From Belnapia moabensis DSM 16746 (GTDB lineage Bacteria; Pseudomonadota; Alphaproteobacteria; Acetobacterales; Acetobacteraceae), in assembly GCF_000745835.1 (NCBI RefSeq), contig NZ_JQKB01000007.1:121867-185866 (forward strand): DNA of 64,000 bases. The letters run 5' to 3'. Each line of letters starts with the position of its first letter. Within the stretch, counting starts at the first letter, position 1. The translations under genes were made by a program, and so were the position numbers. Positions 8,289-16,691 of the stretch are shown here, in pieces. The notes beneath the pieces are model-generated. The model saw only the letters and a list, made by a program, of their open reading frames with translations. It ran no database searches and was not told the DNA's origin.

Positions 8289-8714
8289 ATGGCCCTGAAC
8301 CCGACCGAACCCGTCGACATGACCCCGATCAACTACGAGAACTGGGGCAAGCTCATCAAGAGCTGGGCCACCGGCGATGACTATGTGCGGAACGGCCACC
8401 AGTACCCGGTGCCGAAGACCCTCGATGAGGTGAAGCGGCAGCTCGCCGCGGCGAATACCGGCCTCACCCTGCCGGCGCGCATCCAGAAGCTGCAGGTGGT
8501 GGTGGGGCGGAGCGACACGCTGCTGCTGCGCCTGCCGCCGCCCGATCTGGTCAAGGCATCGGAGAAGCGGCTGGCGACGGAGGATTACGCGCTGCCGGCC
8601 TTCTACAACGAGCACTACGACGGTGCCTCGCCGACGCCGCTGCCGGACAAGGAGGCGCGGATGAAATTCCACGCGCAGCGCATCGGCGACTACTCGATCG
8701 CCAACTGCCAGTAA
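8289..8714 (+). CDS. unknown protein paired with the haem peroxidase
   Basis: 141 residues, ATG 8289 with AAAGGAG nine bases upstream and only 20 bases after the peroxidase stop, so an operon is likely. The protein is soluble and charged, with no leader. Segments include MTPINYENWGKLIKSWATGD at the N-terminus, a helical DEVKRQLAAANTGL region, a short basic LPARIQKLQVVVGRSDTLLL core, and a single Cys next to the C-terminus (SIANCQ). I do not recognise the family. A role as accessory or substrate protein of the peroxidase is suggested only by position. Confidence 0.6.
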   Translation: MALNPTEPVDMTPINYENWGKLIKSWATGDDYVRNGHQYPVPKTLDEVKRQLAAANTGLTLPARIQKLQVVVGRSDTLLLRLPPPDLVKASEKRLATEDYALPAFYNEHYDGASPTPLPDKEARMKFHAQRIGDYSIANCQ

Positions 8715-8721
8715 GGCCGGC

Positions 8722-10800
8722 CTACCAGTCGCCGTGCCGGGCGCCGTAGGTCGGCAGCCCTGCGGCGGCGATGCCGTCGCGCAGGCGGTTCCATTCCTCG
8801 GCGCGGCGGATCGGGTAGAGGTGCAGCAGCCAGCGCACCATGTCGAGGTCGCTCGGCGGCGCATTGGCGAACCAGCTGTCGCGCACGCCATTGAGGTAGC
8901 GCGCGGCGGCCTCTTCCGCCTCATCGATGCGGCCGAGTCGGGCCAGCGCTGCGGCGCGCCAGGCCGGCAGGGTGCGGATGACGTCCTGCGCGCGGTCGCA
9001 GGCGTCGAGCGTGCCGGCATCGTCGCCGGCGAGATAGGCGATCGTCACCTGATAGCCCCAATGGGTAAGGCTCGGCATCAGCGACATCTCGAGCGATTGG
9101 GCCGCGAGTTCCGCCGCGCGCTCGTGGTTGCCGGCGAAGCTGTGGAACAGCGCCGTCGAGATCAGCGTCCAGCTGTCATTCGGGTTCAGCTCGCAGGCGA
9201 GGCGCATCGGCACCTCGGCCTGAGCGTGCTGGCCGCTCATCGCCAGCGACCAGCCGAGCGTCAGCTGGGCGCGCGAATCCGTTGGGTCGAGATGCACGGC
9301 GCGGCGAGCGAGTTCGACCGCGCGGGCCTCTCGTTCGCGGCTGCGGCGCTCGCCGGGATGGATGATGTGGACCGAATTCTCCATCTGGGCGAGACCGCTA
9401 TAGGCCGAGGAGAAGCCCGGCGTGCGCTCGATGCATTCGCGGAAAAGCTGCCCCGCCCGCGCCCAGTTCTCCGGGCTGAAGCTGCGGATCATCGCCGTCG
9501 CGCGCAGCCAGCGGTCATAGGACTCGAGCGAGACGTCGGATTCGACGGCGAGGCGCTGCAGCCGCGCCGAGGAGATCTGCAGGTTCAGGGCGATGGCGAT
9601 GCGGCGGACGATGTCGCGATGCGCCTCGAACCAGCCATCGAGGCGCAGCTCCATCCGCTCCGACCAGATGAAAATTCCGCTGTCCTGCTCGGCGAGGGTG
9701 AGAACGAGGCTGATGCGGTCGCCGACCTGGTAGGCCGTCGCGCTGATGCGGTAGCGGGCGGAGACGCGGCTGCCGGTCTGCTCGGCGCTCGGCATGGCGG
9801 GGCCGTCGACGACGAACCATTCGCGGAAGCGCACCAGGCAGGCGATGAGGTCGTGGCGGAAGCCGAGCGCCAGGTGCATCTGGTCGGGGCCGACGCCGTT
9901 CACCGCGAAGGGCTCGACGAGGAGTGCGATGCGGGCCGGGGTGCCGCTCGGGCGCGGCACCGGCGCAGGGGTCAGCGCCTCGAGCTGGGACTCGGGCAGC
10001 GGCGCGGGCTCCGCCAGGGCGATGGTGCCGAGCTTGATCTCGGCGACCAGCGCCTGGGTCGCGGCGGAGGGCTCGGCGTCGTATTCCTCCTCCAGCAGGC
10101 GCCAGAGCTGCTCATAGGCACGGAGCGCGGCGACGGTGTCGCCCGCCTCGGCGCTGCCGCGCATCAGGGCGCGGCAGGCCTCCTCATGCGTTGGGTCGAG
10201 CCGCAGGATCGCCTCGGCCAGGCGCAGGCGGAGACTGCGCGGCTGGCTCTCGACGCGCAGCGCCGATTCGAGGGCCCGGATCAGCCGGTCGTGGAAGGCT
10301 TGGCGGGTGACGCTCAGCCAGCCGCGGAAGGCCGGGTCGAGATCGTCGAGGCCCTGCAGCAACGCCTCGCTCAACCGCGGCATCGAGAGAAGCAGCGGAT
10401 GGGCGATGCCGCGCTCGGCGGAGTGCAGCACGTCGCGCGCGTCGGGCCGGGCGAGGGCGAGATCGAGGCTGACGGTGAGGCGGTCGGTGCGGAGAGCGTT
10501 GCAGCCGGCGGCCTCCATCGCCTCGCGCAGCTCGTGCAGCACCTGGCGCAGCGAGGCGCGGGCCTTCTCCTCGCCCGTCTCGCTCCAAAGCAGGCCGACC
10601 AGGCGCTCGCGGCTCTCCTCGCCGCTCTCGCTCAGCAGCAGGTAGCCGAGCAGGGCGCGGGCCTTGCGGCTGCGCAGGCGCAGCTCTTGGCCTGCGAAGC
10701 TGGCGCGCAGGGGACCGAAAAGCGAGGCGTTGAGCAGCGCCGGCGCCACCTGCGCGGCCCGGCCCTCCGAGGTGATGGCCTGCTGCGGTGACTCCTCCAT
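8722..10800 (-). CDS. SARP-type transcriptional activator with BTAD and TPR domains
   Basis: 692 residues from ATG complementary to 10798-10800, preceded by GGGAGT. Residues about 22-105 (LFGPLRASFAGQELRLRSRK, LLWSETGEEKARASLRQVLH) form the OmpR-like winged helix of SARP regulators. About 110-255 is the bacterial transcriptional activation domain, ending AYEQLWRLLEEEYDAEPS. The middle (ARIALLVEPFAVNGVG to WSERMEL) resembles the TolB-like/cyclase-associated region seen in long SARP proteins. The C-terminal 250 residues are TPR repeats (for example AVELARRAVHLDPTDSRAQL). It lies 37 bases after the YcaO gene on the same strand and is probably cotranscribed. It likely activates nearby genes in response to a ligand or partner. 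Confidence 0.8.
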   Translation of the reverse strand: MEESPQQAITSEGRAAQVAPALLNASLFGPLRASFAGQELRLRSRKARALLGYLLLSESGEESRERLVGLLWSETGEEKARASLRQVLHELREAMEAAGCNALRTDRLTVSLDLALARPDARDVLHSAERGIAHPLLLSMPRLSEALLQGLDDLDPAFRGWLSVTRQAFHDRLIRALESALRVESQPRSLRLRLAEAILRLDPTHEEACRALMRGSAEAGDTVAALRAYEQLWRLLEEEYDAEPSAATQALVAEIKLGTIALAEPAPLPESQLEALTPAPVPRPSGTPARIALLVEPFAVNGVGPDQMHLALGFRHDLIACLVRFREWFVVDGPAMPSAEQTGSRVSARYRISATAYQVGDRISLVLTLAEQDSGIFIWSERMELRLDGWFEAHRDIVRRIAIALNLQISSARLQRLAVESDVSLESYDRWLRATAMIRSFSPENWARAGQLFRECIERTPGFSSAYSGLAQMENSVHIIHPGERRSREREARAVELARRAVHLDPTDSRAQLTLGWSLAMSGQHAQAEVPMRLACELNPNDSWTLISTALFHSFAGNHERAAELAAQSLEMSLMPSLTHWGYQVTIAYLAGDDAGTLDACDRAQDVIRTLPAWRAAALARLGRIDEAEEAAARYLNGVRDSWFANAPPSDLDMVRWLLHLYPIRRAEEWNRLRDGIAAAGLPTYGARHGDW

Positions 10801-10837
10801 CCACTCCCGGCCCGGATGCGCGCGACGTAACCGGGCG

Positions 10838-12109
10838 TCAGAACAACGCAATTCCGCCGGTATGGCAATCGCCGCCGCCGGTGCGGGCGATAGTCGCCAG
10901 CAGCCTTTCACCTGCGGTTTCCGAAGGTTCGACCTCCAAACCCGGGACGACGATTCGGATGGCGGGCAGGCCCCATTCCGGCCGCGTCAGGTCGAGGGCG
11001 AGAACCGGCAAGCCCCGGGCGCCGAGCCGGCCGGTCAGCACGGCCATGGCGGCGGCGGGATCGGCGGGCAGGTCTGGGCGAGGATCGACGGCGCCTTCGG
11101 GGTGGAGCAGAGCGCAGCTTCCGGCCCGGATGCCGTGGTAGCGGGCGAGCAGCGCCCGGTCATGGGCGTTGAGCGCGGCCGGCCCGGCCTCACCCTGCTT
11201 AGCCAGGACGACGGCATGGGCCATTTCCATCTGCGCCATTTCCAGGATGGCGGCGCGGGCGGCGCCGGCACGCGAGGCGCGGGCGGCGAGTCCGCAGCAG
11301 AACCCCTTCCCCTCCGGCCCGGTCGAGAGCGCGGCGATGACGGGCACGCCGAGATCGGTGGTGAGGTCGAGCAGCCAGCTTCGCCGTCGCGCCTTGCCCA
11401 GGCGCAGCTGGGCGATGAGCGAGGTGGCGGCATCCATGGCCGGGTCTTCCAGCGCGACGGGGCGGCCGCGCCGTCCGCCACGCCACCAGAGGGCGGCGGC
11501 ATCGCGCTCGATCAGCTCCAGCAGGGCGTGCAGCGCCGCGGCCTCCGGCGTCGGCCCGGCGGCGCAGCCGATGCTGAGGGGCCAGGGCGGGGCGAATTCC
11601 GGGCGCGGGCGGCGCAGGCAGAGATCGGCCGGCAGCCAGGCTGTGCCGGGGGCATCGAGGCGCAGAAGCTCGACCCAGTCCTGCGGTGACACGTCTCCGG
11701 GCAGGATGCGGGAGAGCCAGTCGGGCTCCAGCGGCCTCGATCGGAACCGGGCACGATTGGCCGGGGTCTCGATGGAGGAGAGCAGTTCCACCCCCTCCCC
11801 CACGCAGCCCTCGAAGGCCTCGATCAGGCTGGTGCCGACGCCTGAGGCACCGGCCAGCCCATCGCCAAGCCGCAGTTCCGCCCCAAATACGGCAAGGCCT
11901 GAAGCGGTTGGGCAGTCGAGGGTGAAGAGCCGGGTGAAGCGGCTGGCGGCAAGGAGCAGCAGAGCACGGTTGCGCTCCACCGGGCCGGGCGCGGCGGGGA
12001 CGGGACAGCCGAGCCAGGCGAGGAAGTCGCCTACATCCGGCCCGGCGGGGCCGGATGGGTCGAGCAGGTGCCGGGCGGCGGCCTCGCAGAGGGCGGCGTT
12101 TTCGTGCAT
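10838..12109 (-). CDS. YcaO-family ATP-dependent backbone-modifying enzyme
   Basis: 423 residues. The YcaO ATP-binding signature is clear: GCAAGPTPEAAALHALLELI followed by ERDAAALWW at about 195-223. YcaO enzymes phosphorylate peptide amides to make azolines, thioamides or amidines. The usual partners (E1/ocin-ThiF protein, TfuA, dehydrogenase) are absent nearby and the C-terminus (GGIALF) lacks a Pro-rich tail, so activity may be non-canonical. There is no strong ribosome binding site, and TAGTCT (12117-12122, minus strand) lies about eight bases before the ATG, which would give a leaderless transcript. Upstream on the same strand is the Ig-like repeat gene; downstream is the SARP gene. Confidence 0.85.
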   Translation of the reverse strand: MHENAALCEAAARHLLDPSGPAGPDVGDFLAWLGCPVPAAPGPVERNRALLLLAASRFTRLFTLDCPTASGLAVFGAELRLGDGLAGASGVGTSLIEAFEGCVGEGVELLSSIETPANRARFRSRPLEPDWLSRILPGDVSPQDWVELLRLDAPGTAWLPADLCLRRPRPEFAPPWPLSIGCAAGPTPEAAALHALLELIERDAAALWWRGGRRGRPVALEDPAMDAATSLIAQLRLGKARRRSWLLDLTTDLGVPVIAALSTGPEGKGFCCGLAARASRAGAARAAILEMAQMEMAHAVVLAKQGEAGPAALNAHDRALLARYHGIRAGSCALLHPEGAVDPRPDLPADPAAAMAVLTGRLGARGLPVLALDLTRPEWGLPAIRIVVPGLEVEPSETAGERLLATIARTGGGDCHTGGIALF

Positions 12110-12194
12110 CCGCCGAGACTAGCCCAGCGCCCCCATCCCGGAATCCTTTGGATCTCTCCACTGGGCCACGAGCCTTCGTTTTCAGTGGCTGACT

Positions 12195-12215
12195 TGTCCG
12201 CGAAGCCCGCGGACA
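12195..12215. terminator. hairpin between Ig-like repeat gene and YcaO gene
   Basis: TGTCCGCG (12195-12202), loop AAGCC, CGCGGACA (12208-12215): a perfect 8-bp stem six bases beyond the TAG at 12221-12223 on the minus strand. There is no U-run, so it may be an attenuator or 3' stabiliser rather than a strong intrinsic terminator. Its position supports that TAG as the natural end of the upstream gene. Confidence 0.4.
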
Positions 12216-12220
12216 GGACA

Positions 12221-14534
12221 CTAGGCGAAGAGGAAATCCGCCTCCCCAGGCATTGCCGGAGAGGTCTGTGAGCTGGCCGCCGCCCAGGTCGAGCCCGGCG
12301 AGCAGGATGGCCTGCGGCGGAGCGCCTTCCGGCAGGTCGAGATGGAAGAGCAGCCGCGGCCCGTCCACCCCGGCGCTGAGCGCTGCCTGCATCGGTGTGC
12401 CATCCACCATCAGGTCGAGCACCGGCGCCCCTCCGACGATTTGAACGGCTTCGGAAAAGACGAGGGTGAGGTCGACCGAACCGCCACGGACCGCGCCATC
12501 CATATGATGGAAGCTGGGCGCCGCCTGGTCGGCCGGCCAGATACTCGCACCGAGCACGGTTCCGGGCAGGGTGAGGTGCAGCGGGTTGCCGGCGGCGTCC
12601 TGCAACCGGCCATCGGGGTCCTCAAGAGCGGTGACGCGGATGCCTTCCCGCGCCAAGTCGCCCGGCTGCACGCGCAGGGTGAAGACGAGGCTGGTCGGGC
12701 TGCTGCGGAAGGGGTCGAGCAGAGCATGGCGGGCGGTGCCGCCGGCATCGACCAGCAGGCTAGGCATCGCCTGGCCATCGGCGAGGTGCAGCGCCTCGCT
12801 GGCGGAGAGGGTGAAGCGCAGCACCTGGCCGGGGATGTATCGGCCATCGTCGGGGGCGACGAGGCTCGCCGTCGGCGCGACGGTATCGACCAGCAGGTTG
12901 GCGAGGCCGGGGGCGGCCGGCAGGGTCGGCACCAGCGCATTGCCGGCGAGGTCGGTGACGGCGCCGGCGGGGTCGTTGAGGCCCGTCAATGTGACGCCAT
13001 GCCCCTGCACCCCGCCGGGCAGGGCGAGGCCGAAGCGGAGCACTGTGGGGTCGGCGCCGGCGAGCAACGTCGCCTGCATCGCCTGGCCACCGATCTGGAG
13101 GTTGAGCACCGGCGCGGCCTTGCCGCCGGCGACCGCCACCGCCTCGCTCATCTGCAGGTCGATGACCAGACTGTCGCCGATGCCGACCGGGCCGGGTCTC
13201 TCCAACACCGCCGCGCGGATGGCAGGCGGGGTGAAATCGGCCTGGACCAGGACGTTGGAGAAGTCCGGCACGGTGCCGAGCGCGCCGGGCCAGGCATTGC
13301 CGACCTTGTCGGTCACAGCCCCGCCGCCGATCAGGCGGCCGAGGGTGATGCCCGCCTGAGCCTTCGCATCGGCCTCGACGACCAGCCCGAAGGAGAGCTT
13401 GTTGGCCGCCGGATGGCCGAGCAACGCCGCCTGCCAAATGGTGCCGCCGATCACCACCTCCAGCACCGGGGAAGGAGCGCCGAGTTGCAGTTGCACCGTC
13501 TCGTCGAAGGCTAGGGTGAAGACCAGTGTATCGCCCGCCCGGTGATTGCCGGGGGCGGGGCCCGTGATGCCGGTGAGGCTCGGCGGGTCGAGGTCGGCCT
13601 TGACCAGCACGCCGGAGAGGTCCGGCACGCCCATCAGCCCGCCGGCGAGCAGGTTGTTGGAGTTGTCCTTGATTGTCCCCCCGGCCTGGAGAATCTCGCC
13701 GAGGGTGATGCCGTCCTGGTCGGAAGCGTTGGCTGGCAGGGTGAGGCGGAAGGTCAGGCGGTGCGGTACCGGGCTGGAGACATAGGCAGCGGTCAGCACT
13801 TGGTCGCCGACCAGCACCTCCAGCAGCGGGCCGGCGCCGCCCGGCGGGATGGCGACGACCACAGGCTTGTTGAACTGCACGGTGAAGTCGAGCGCCTGGC
13901 CAGCTTCGTAATTGTCCGCGGTCGGGCCGGCGACGGCGGTGACGACGGGCAGGGTCGTCTCGCCAACGCGAAGGTTCAGCGTGGCGCGGGCCGAGACATT
14001 GCCGGCGCCGTCCTCGGCATCGATGCCGATGGCGTAATACTGGCCGAGCGGCAGGGTGCCGAGGGCGAGTTGCCAGGCGCCGGAGCCGTCGGCGGTGGTG
14101 GTGGTGAGGAGCCGGGTGCCGTCATAGGCGCGGATGATGGCCCCGGCCTCGGCAGTGCCGGCGACGGCGGGGGTGATGTCGGTCGTCTGCCAAATGGGCT
14201 GGCTGCGGTCCCCGCTGGTGTCGCCGGCGAAGCCGGTCAGCACCGGGGCGGTGGGGCCGGTCTGGTCCACGGCGAGGCAGAAGGCCGCGCTGTCGCCATC
14301 CGTCCCACGGGCGACGAGAAAGACGCTCCGCTCATCGATGATGTTGGCCAGCGCCTCCCAATTCCCCTGCGCGTCGGCGGTGGCGCTGCCGATCTGGATG
14401 GCGCCGAGCATCAGCCGGACCAGGGTGCCGGCCGCGGCCGTGCCATAGAGCATGGGGTTGGGATCGGCGGTGATGCCGTCCCCTGGGGTGCCGGTATCGT
14501 TGCGCAACCCGATGATGACGGGGGCCATGGCCAT
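12221..14534 (-). CDS. bacterial Ig-like repeat protein with probable 3' frameshift
   Basis: About 770 codons from ATG 14534 (MAMAPVIIGLRND, preceded by AGGA). Two early Big-type modules (ITADPNPMLYGTAAAGTLVR; AVAGTAEAGAIIRAYDGTRL) are followed by five to six copies of a roughly 110-residue module. Each copy has a TFxFxEAVxV strand, a PxLxxxIGG strand, an RLTFxLxL strand and a GxVTDxxGNA end. There is no N-terminal signal. The open frame does not stop after the last module (LTDLSGNAWGGG) but runs on antisense-like through the YcaO gene. Removing one base in the G-rich stretch near 12240 gives ADFLFA and TAG at 12221, an ending typical of type I secreted proteins. The length 2314 is 3n+1, consistent with one extra base. 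Likely a surface or secreted adhesin-like protein. Confidence 0.6.
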
Positions 14535-14645
14535 ACTGGTCCTGTTCCGAGACCGCGACAGGATCGGAGCTGGAGGTAAAGGAAGCGTGGCCTTGCGAAC
14601 GGAATTTCCATGGCCGGGGGGCCGGTGGCGGTCTCGGCAACCCCT

Positions 14646-14654
14646 TGCTATACC
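14646..14654 (+). promoter_or_regulatory. extended -10 element upstream of purC
   Basis: TGCTATACC fits TGn-TATAAT spacing and closely resembles the TGCTATAAC upstream of purL. No convincing -35 is seen, as is common for extended -10 promoters. It lies about 94 bases before the purC ATG, in the 213-base gap between purC and the divergent Ig-like repeat gene. Confidence 0.35.
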
Positions 14655-14747
14655 GCACCCGCCGGAGCACCCGGATGGCGGGGCCGCCGTGCGCCCTGGC
14701 TCTCGGACGCGCGGTGGGAAGTCGCCGGAAGAAGGATACCCGTCACC

Positions 14748-15512
14748 ATGGCGCGACGCCGTCAGCTCTATGAGGGCAAGGCCAAGATCCTGTTCGAGGG
14801 GCCCGAGCCCGGGACGCTGGTGCAGTACTTCAAGGACGACGCCACTGCCTTCAACTCGCAGAAGAAGGGCACCATCACCGGCAAGGGCGTGCTCAACAAC
14901 CGGATCAGCGAGTACCTGATGAGCCGGCTGATGGAGGTCGGCATCCCGACCCATTTCATCCGCCGGCTGAACATGCGGGAGCAATTGATCCGGGAGGTCG
15001 AGATCATCCCGCTCGAGGTGGTGGTGCGGAACGTGGCAGCAGGCAGCCTTTCGACTCGGCTCGGCATCGCCGAGGGGACGCGGCTGCCCCGCTCCATCAT
15101 CGAGTATTATTACAAGAACGACGCGCTGAACGACCCGCTGGTCTGCGAGGAGCACATCACCGCCTTCGGCTGGGCGGCGACCCAGGACCTCGACGACATG
15201 GTGGCGCTGGCGCTTCGGGTGAACGACTTCCTCACCGGGCTGATGCTGGGCGTCGGGATCACGCTGGTCGACTTCAAGGTGGAATTCGGCCGGCTCTACG
15301 AGAACGAGGAGATGCGAATCGTCCTCGCCGACGAGATCAGCCCGGATAATTGCCGGCTCTGGGACGCCAAGACGGGCGAGAAGATGGACAAGGACCGCTT
15401 CCGCCGCGATCTCGGCAAAGTCGAGGAAGGCTATCAGGAAGTGGCGAGGCGGCTCGGCATCCTGCCCGAGGCGGGGGTGCGGGACCTCAAGGGGCCGGAG
15501 ATGATGCAATGA
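14748..15512 (+). CDS. purC: phosphoribosylaminoimidazole-succinocarboxamide synthase
   Basis: 254 residues, the usual PurC length. It ligates aspartate to CAIR using ATP in de novo purine synthesis. Signatures seen: [13 protein letters not shown] at the N-terminus (nucleotide-binding strand), [26 protein letters not shown] (residues about 88-100) and VDFKVEFG plus [14 protein letters not shown] in the C-terminal half. The start ATG 14748 is preceded by GAAGGA. The stop overlaps the purS start as ATGA, so the two are coupled. The bacterial-type short PurC is in the expected order before purS and purQ. Confidence 0.97.
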   Translation: MARRRQLYEGKAKILFEGPEPGTLVQYFKDDATAFNSQKKGTITGKGVLNNRISEYLMSRLMEVGIPTHFIRRLNMREQLIREVEIIPLEVVVRNVAAGSLSTRLGIAEGTRLPRSIIEYYYKNDALNDPLVCEEHITAFGWAATQDLDDMVALALRVNDFLTGLMLGVGITLVDFKVEFGRLYENEEMRIVLADEISPDNCRLWDAKTGEKMDKDRFRRDLGKVEEGYQEVARRLGILPEAGVRDLKGPEMMQ

Positions 15513-15748
15513 AGGCGCGTGTGACGGTGATGCCGAAGGCGGGCGTCCTCGACCCTCAGGGCAAGGCGATCGGCCATGCGCTGGCCGGGCTCGGCTTCGC
15601 GGGTGTCGGCGAGGTGCGGGCGGGCAAGGTAATCGAGCTGGAACTGGCCGAGACCGACCCGGCGAAGGCGAAGGCCGAGGCCGAGGCGATGGCGCGGAAG
15701 CTGCTGGCGAATACGGTGATCGAGAGCTTCAGCGTGACGCTCGACTAG
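15509..15748 (+). CDS. purS: phosphoribosylformylglycinamidine synthase subunit PurS
   Basis: 79 residues, typical of PurS, the small subunit that bridges PurL and the glutaminase PurQ in the FGAM synthase complex. The sequence runs [20 protein letters not shown], then a [20 protein letters not shown] strand-turn characteristic of the family. It starts inside the purC stop (ATGA). The frame continues upstream without a stop but the family start and the overlap support ATG 15509. Confidence 0.95.
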   Translation: MKARVTVMPKAGVLDPQGKAIGHALAGLGFAGVGEVRAGKVIELELAETDPAKAKAEAEAMARKLLANTVIESFSVTLD

Positions 15749-15751
15749 CTC

Positions 15752-15988
15752 ATGAAGACCTCGCTCTTCATCATGCTGGGGCTGACGGTGCTGATCGCCA
15801 TCGGCCTGCGCTGGCGGGAGGAGCGAGTGGCGGTACTGCGGCCGGTGGCGCCTACGCGGCGGAAGGGCTTCCTCGCCTCGCAGAAGCGCCGGCTCAACCG
15901 TTGGCTGACCGCCGCGACCCTCGCGGCGTTGACGACGATGCTGGTGCTGGGCGGGCTGCACTGGCTGCGCGTCTGGCAAGGGAGTTAG
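15752..15988 (+). CDS. small two-helix membrane protein inside the pur operon
   Basis: 78 residues, ATG 15752 only three bases after the purS stop and five bases before purQ, so it is cotranscribed. Two hydrophobic segments are visible: residues about 4-20 ([16 protein letters not shown]) and about 53-70 ([16 protein letters not shown]). A basic stretch ([16 protein letters not shown]) lies between them, so the loop is probably cytoplasmic. I do not recognise a family. Its place between purS and purQ is odd because FGAM synthase is soluble. Confidence 0.65.
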   Translation: MKTSLFIMLGLTVLIAIGLRWREERVAVLRPVAPTRRKGFLASQKRRLNRWLTAATLAALTTMLVLGGLHWLRVWQGS

Positions 15989-15992
15989 GCGG

Positions 15993-16691
15993 ATGAAGGC
16001 GGCAATCGTGATGTTCCCCGGCACCAACCGGGAGCGCGACATGGCGCTGGCCCTCCAGCGTGCGACAGGGCGGAAGCCGGCCATCCTCTGGCACCGGGAC
16101 ACCGAGCTGCCGCAAGGTACCGACCTCGTCGTGCTGCCAGGCGGCTTCTCCTATGGCGACTACCTCCGTTGCGGGGCGATGGCGGCGCAGAGCCCGATCA
16201 TGCGGGCCATCCACGATTTCGCCGGCCGCGGCGGGCATGTGCTCGGCGTTTGCAACGGCTTCCAGATGCTGGTCGAGGCGGGGCTGCTGCCGGGCGCGCT
16301 GCTGCGGAATGCCTCGCTCCGCTTCCTGTCGATGGACTGCCACATGCGCGTCGAGCGGACGGATACGGCCTATACCGGCCGCTTCCAGCGCGGCCAGGTC
16401 TTCCGCGCGACCATGGCGCATGGCGACGGCAATTACTTCGCCGACGAGGCGACGCTCGACCGGTTGGAGGGCGAGGGCCTGGTCGCGTTGCGCTATGCGA
16501 CCGCGGACGGCCAGGTAACCGAGACCGCCAACCGCAACGGCAGCGCCCGGAACATCGCCGGCATCCTCTCGCCCAACCTGCGGGTGCTCGGGCTCATGCC
16601 GCACCCGGAGAACCAGGTCGATCCGCTGATCGACGGGACGGACGGGCTGCCGCTCTTCGAGGGGCTGGCGGAGGCGCTGGCCCCCGCCTGA
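15993..16691 (+). CDS. purQ: phosphoribosylformylglycinamidine synthase glutaminase subunit PurQ
   Basis: 232 residues, class I glutamine amidotransferase supplying ammonia to PurL. The nucleophile Cys87 sits in GVCNGFQ; the His-Glu pair is in LMPHPEN near residue 206-212. FPGTNRERD and [14 protein letters not shown] are family motifs. It lies five bases after the small membrane protein gene. Its TGA at 16689-16691 directly abuts the stop of the oppositely oriented LCCL-OmpA gene with no base between. Confidence 0.97.
   Translation: MKAAIVMFPGTNRERDMALALQRATGRKPAILWHRDTELPQGTDLVVLPGGFSYGDYLRCGAMAAQSPIMRAIHDFAGRGGHVLGVCNGFQMLVEAGLLPGALLRNASLRFLSMDCHMRVERTDTAYTGRFQRGQVFRATMAHGDGNYFADEATLDRLEGEGLVALRYATADGQVTETANRNGSARNIAGILSPNLRVLGLMPHPENQVDPLIDGTDGLPLFEGLAEALAPA

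Noticed and set aside
11199..15509. A single uninterrupted minus-strand frame of 1436 codons covering purC antisense, the Ig-like gene and part of the YcaO gene
   Set aside because: Only the middle part shows protein-like repeats. The outer parts are Arg/Pro-rich shadows of purC and YcaO, both well-supported genes in other frames.
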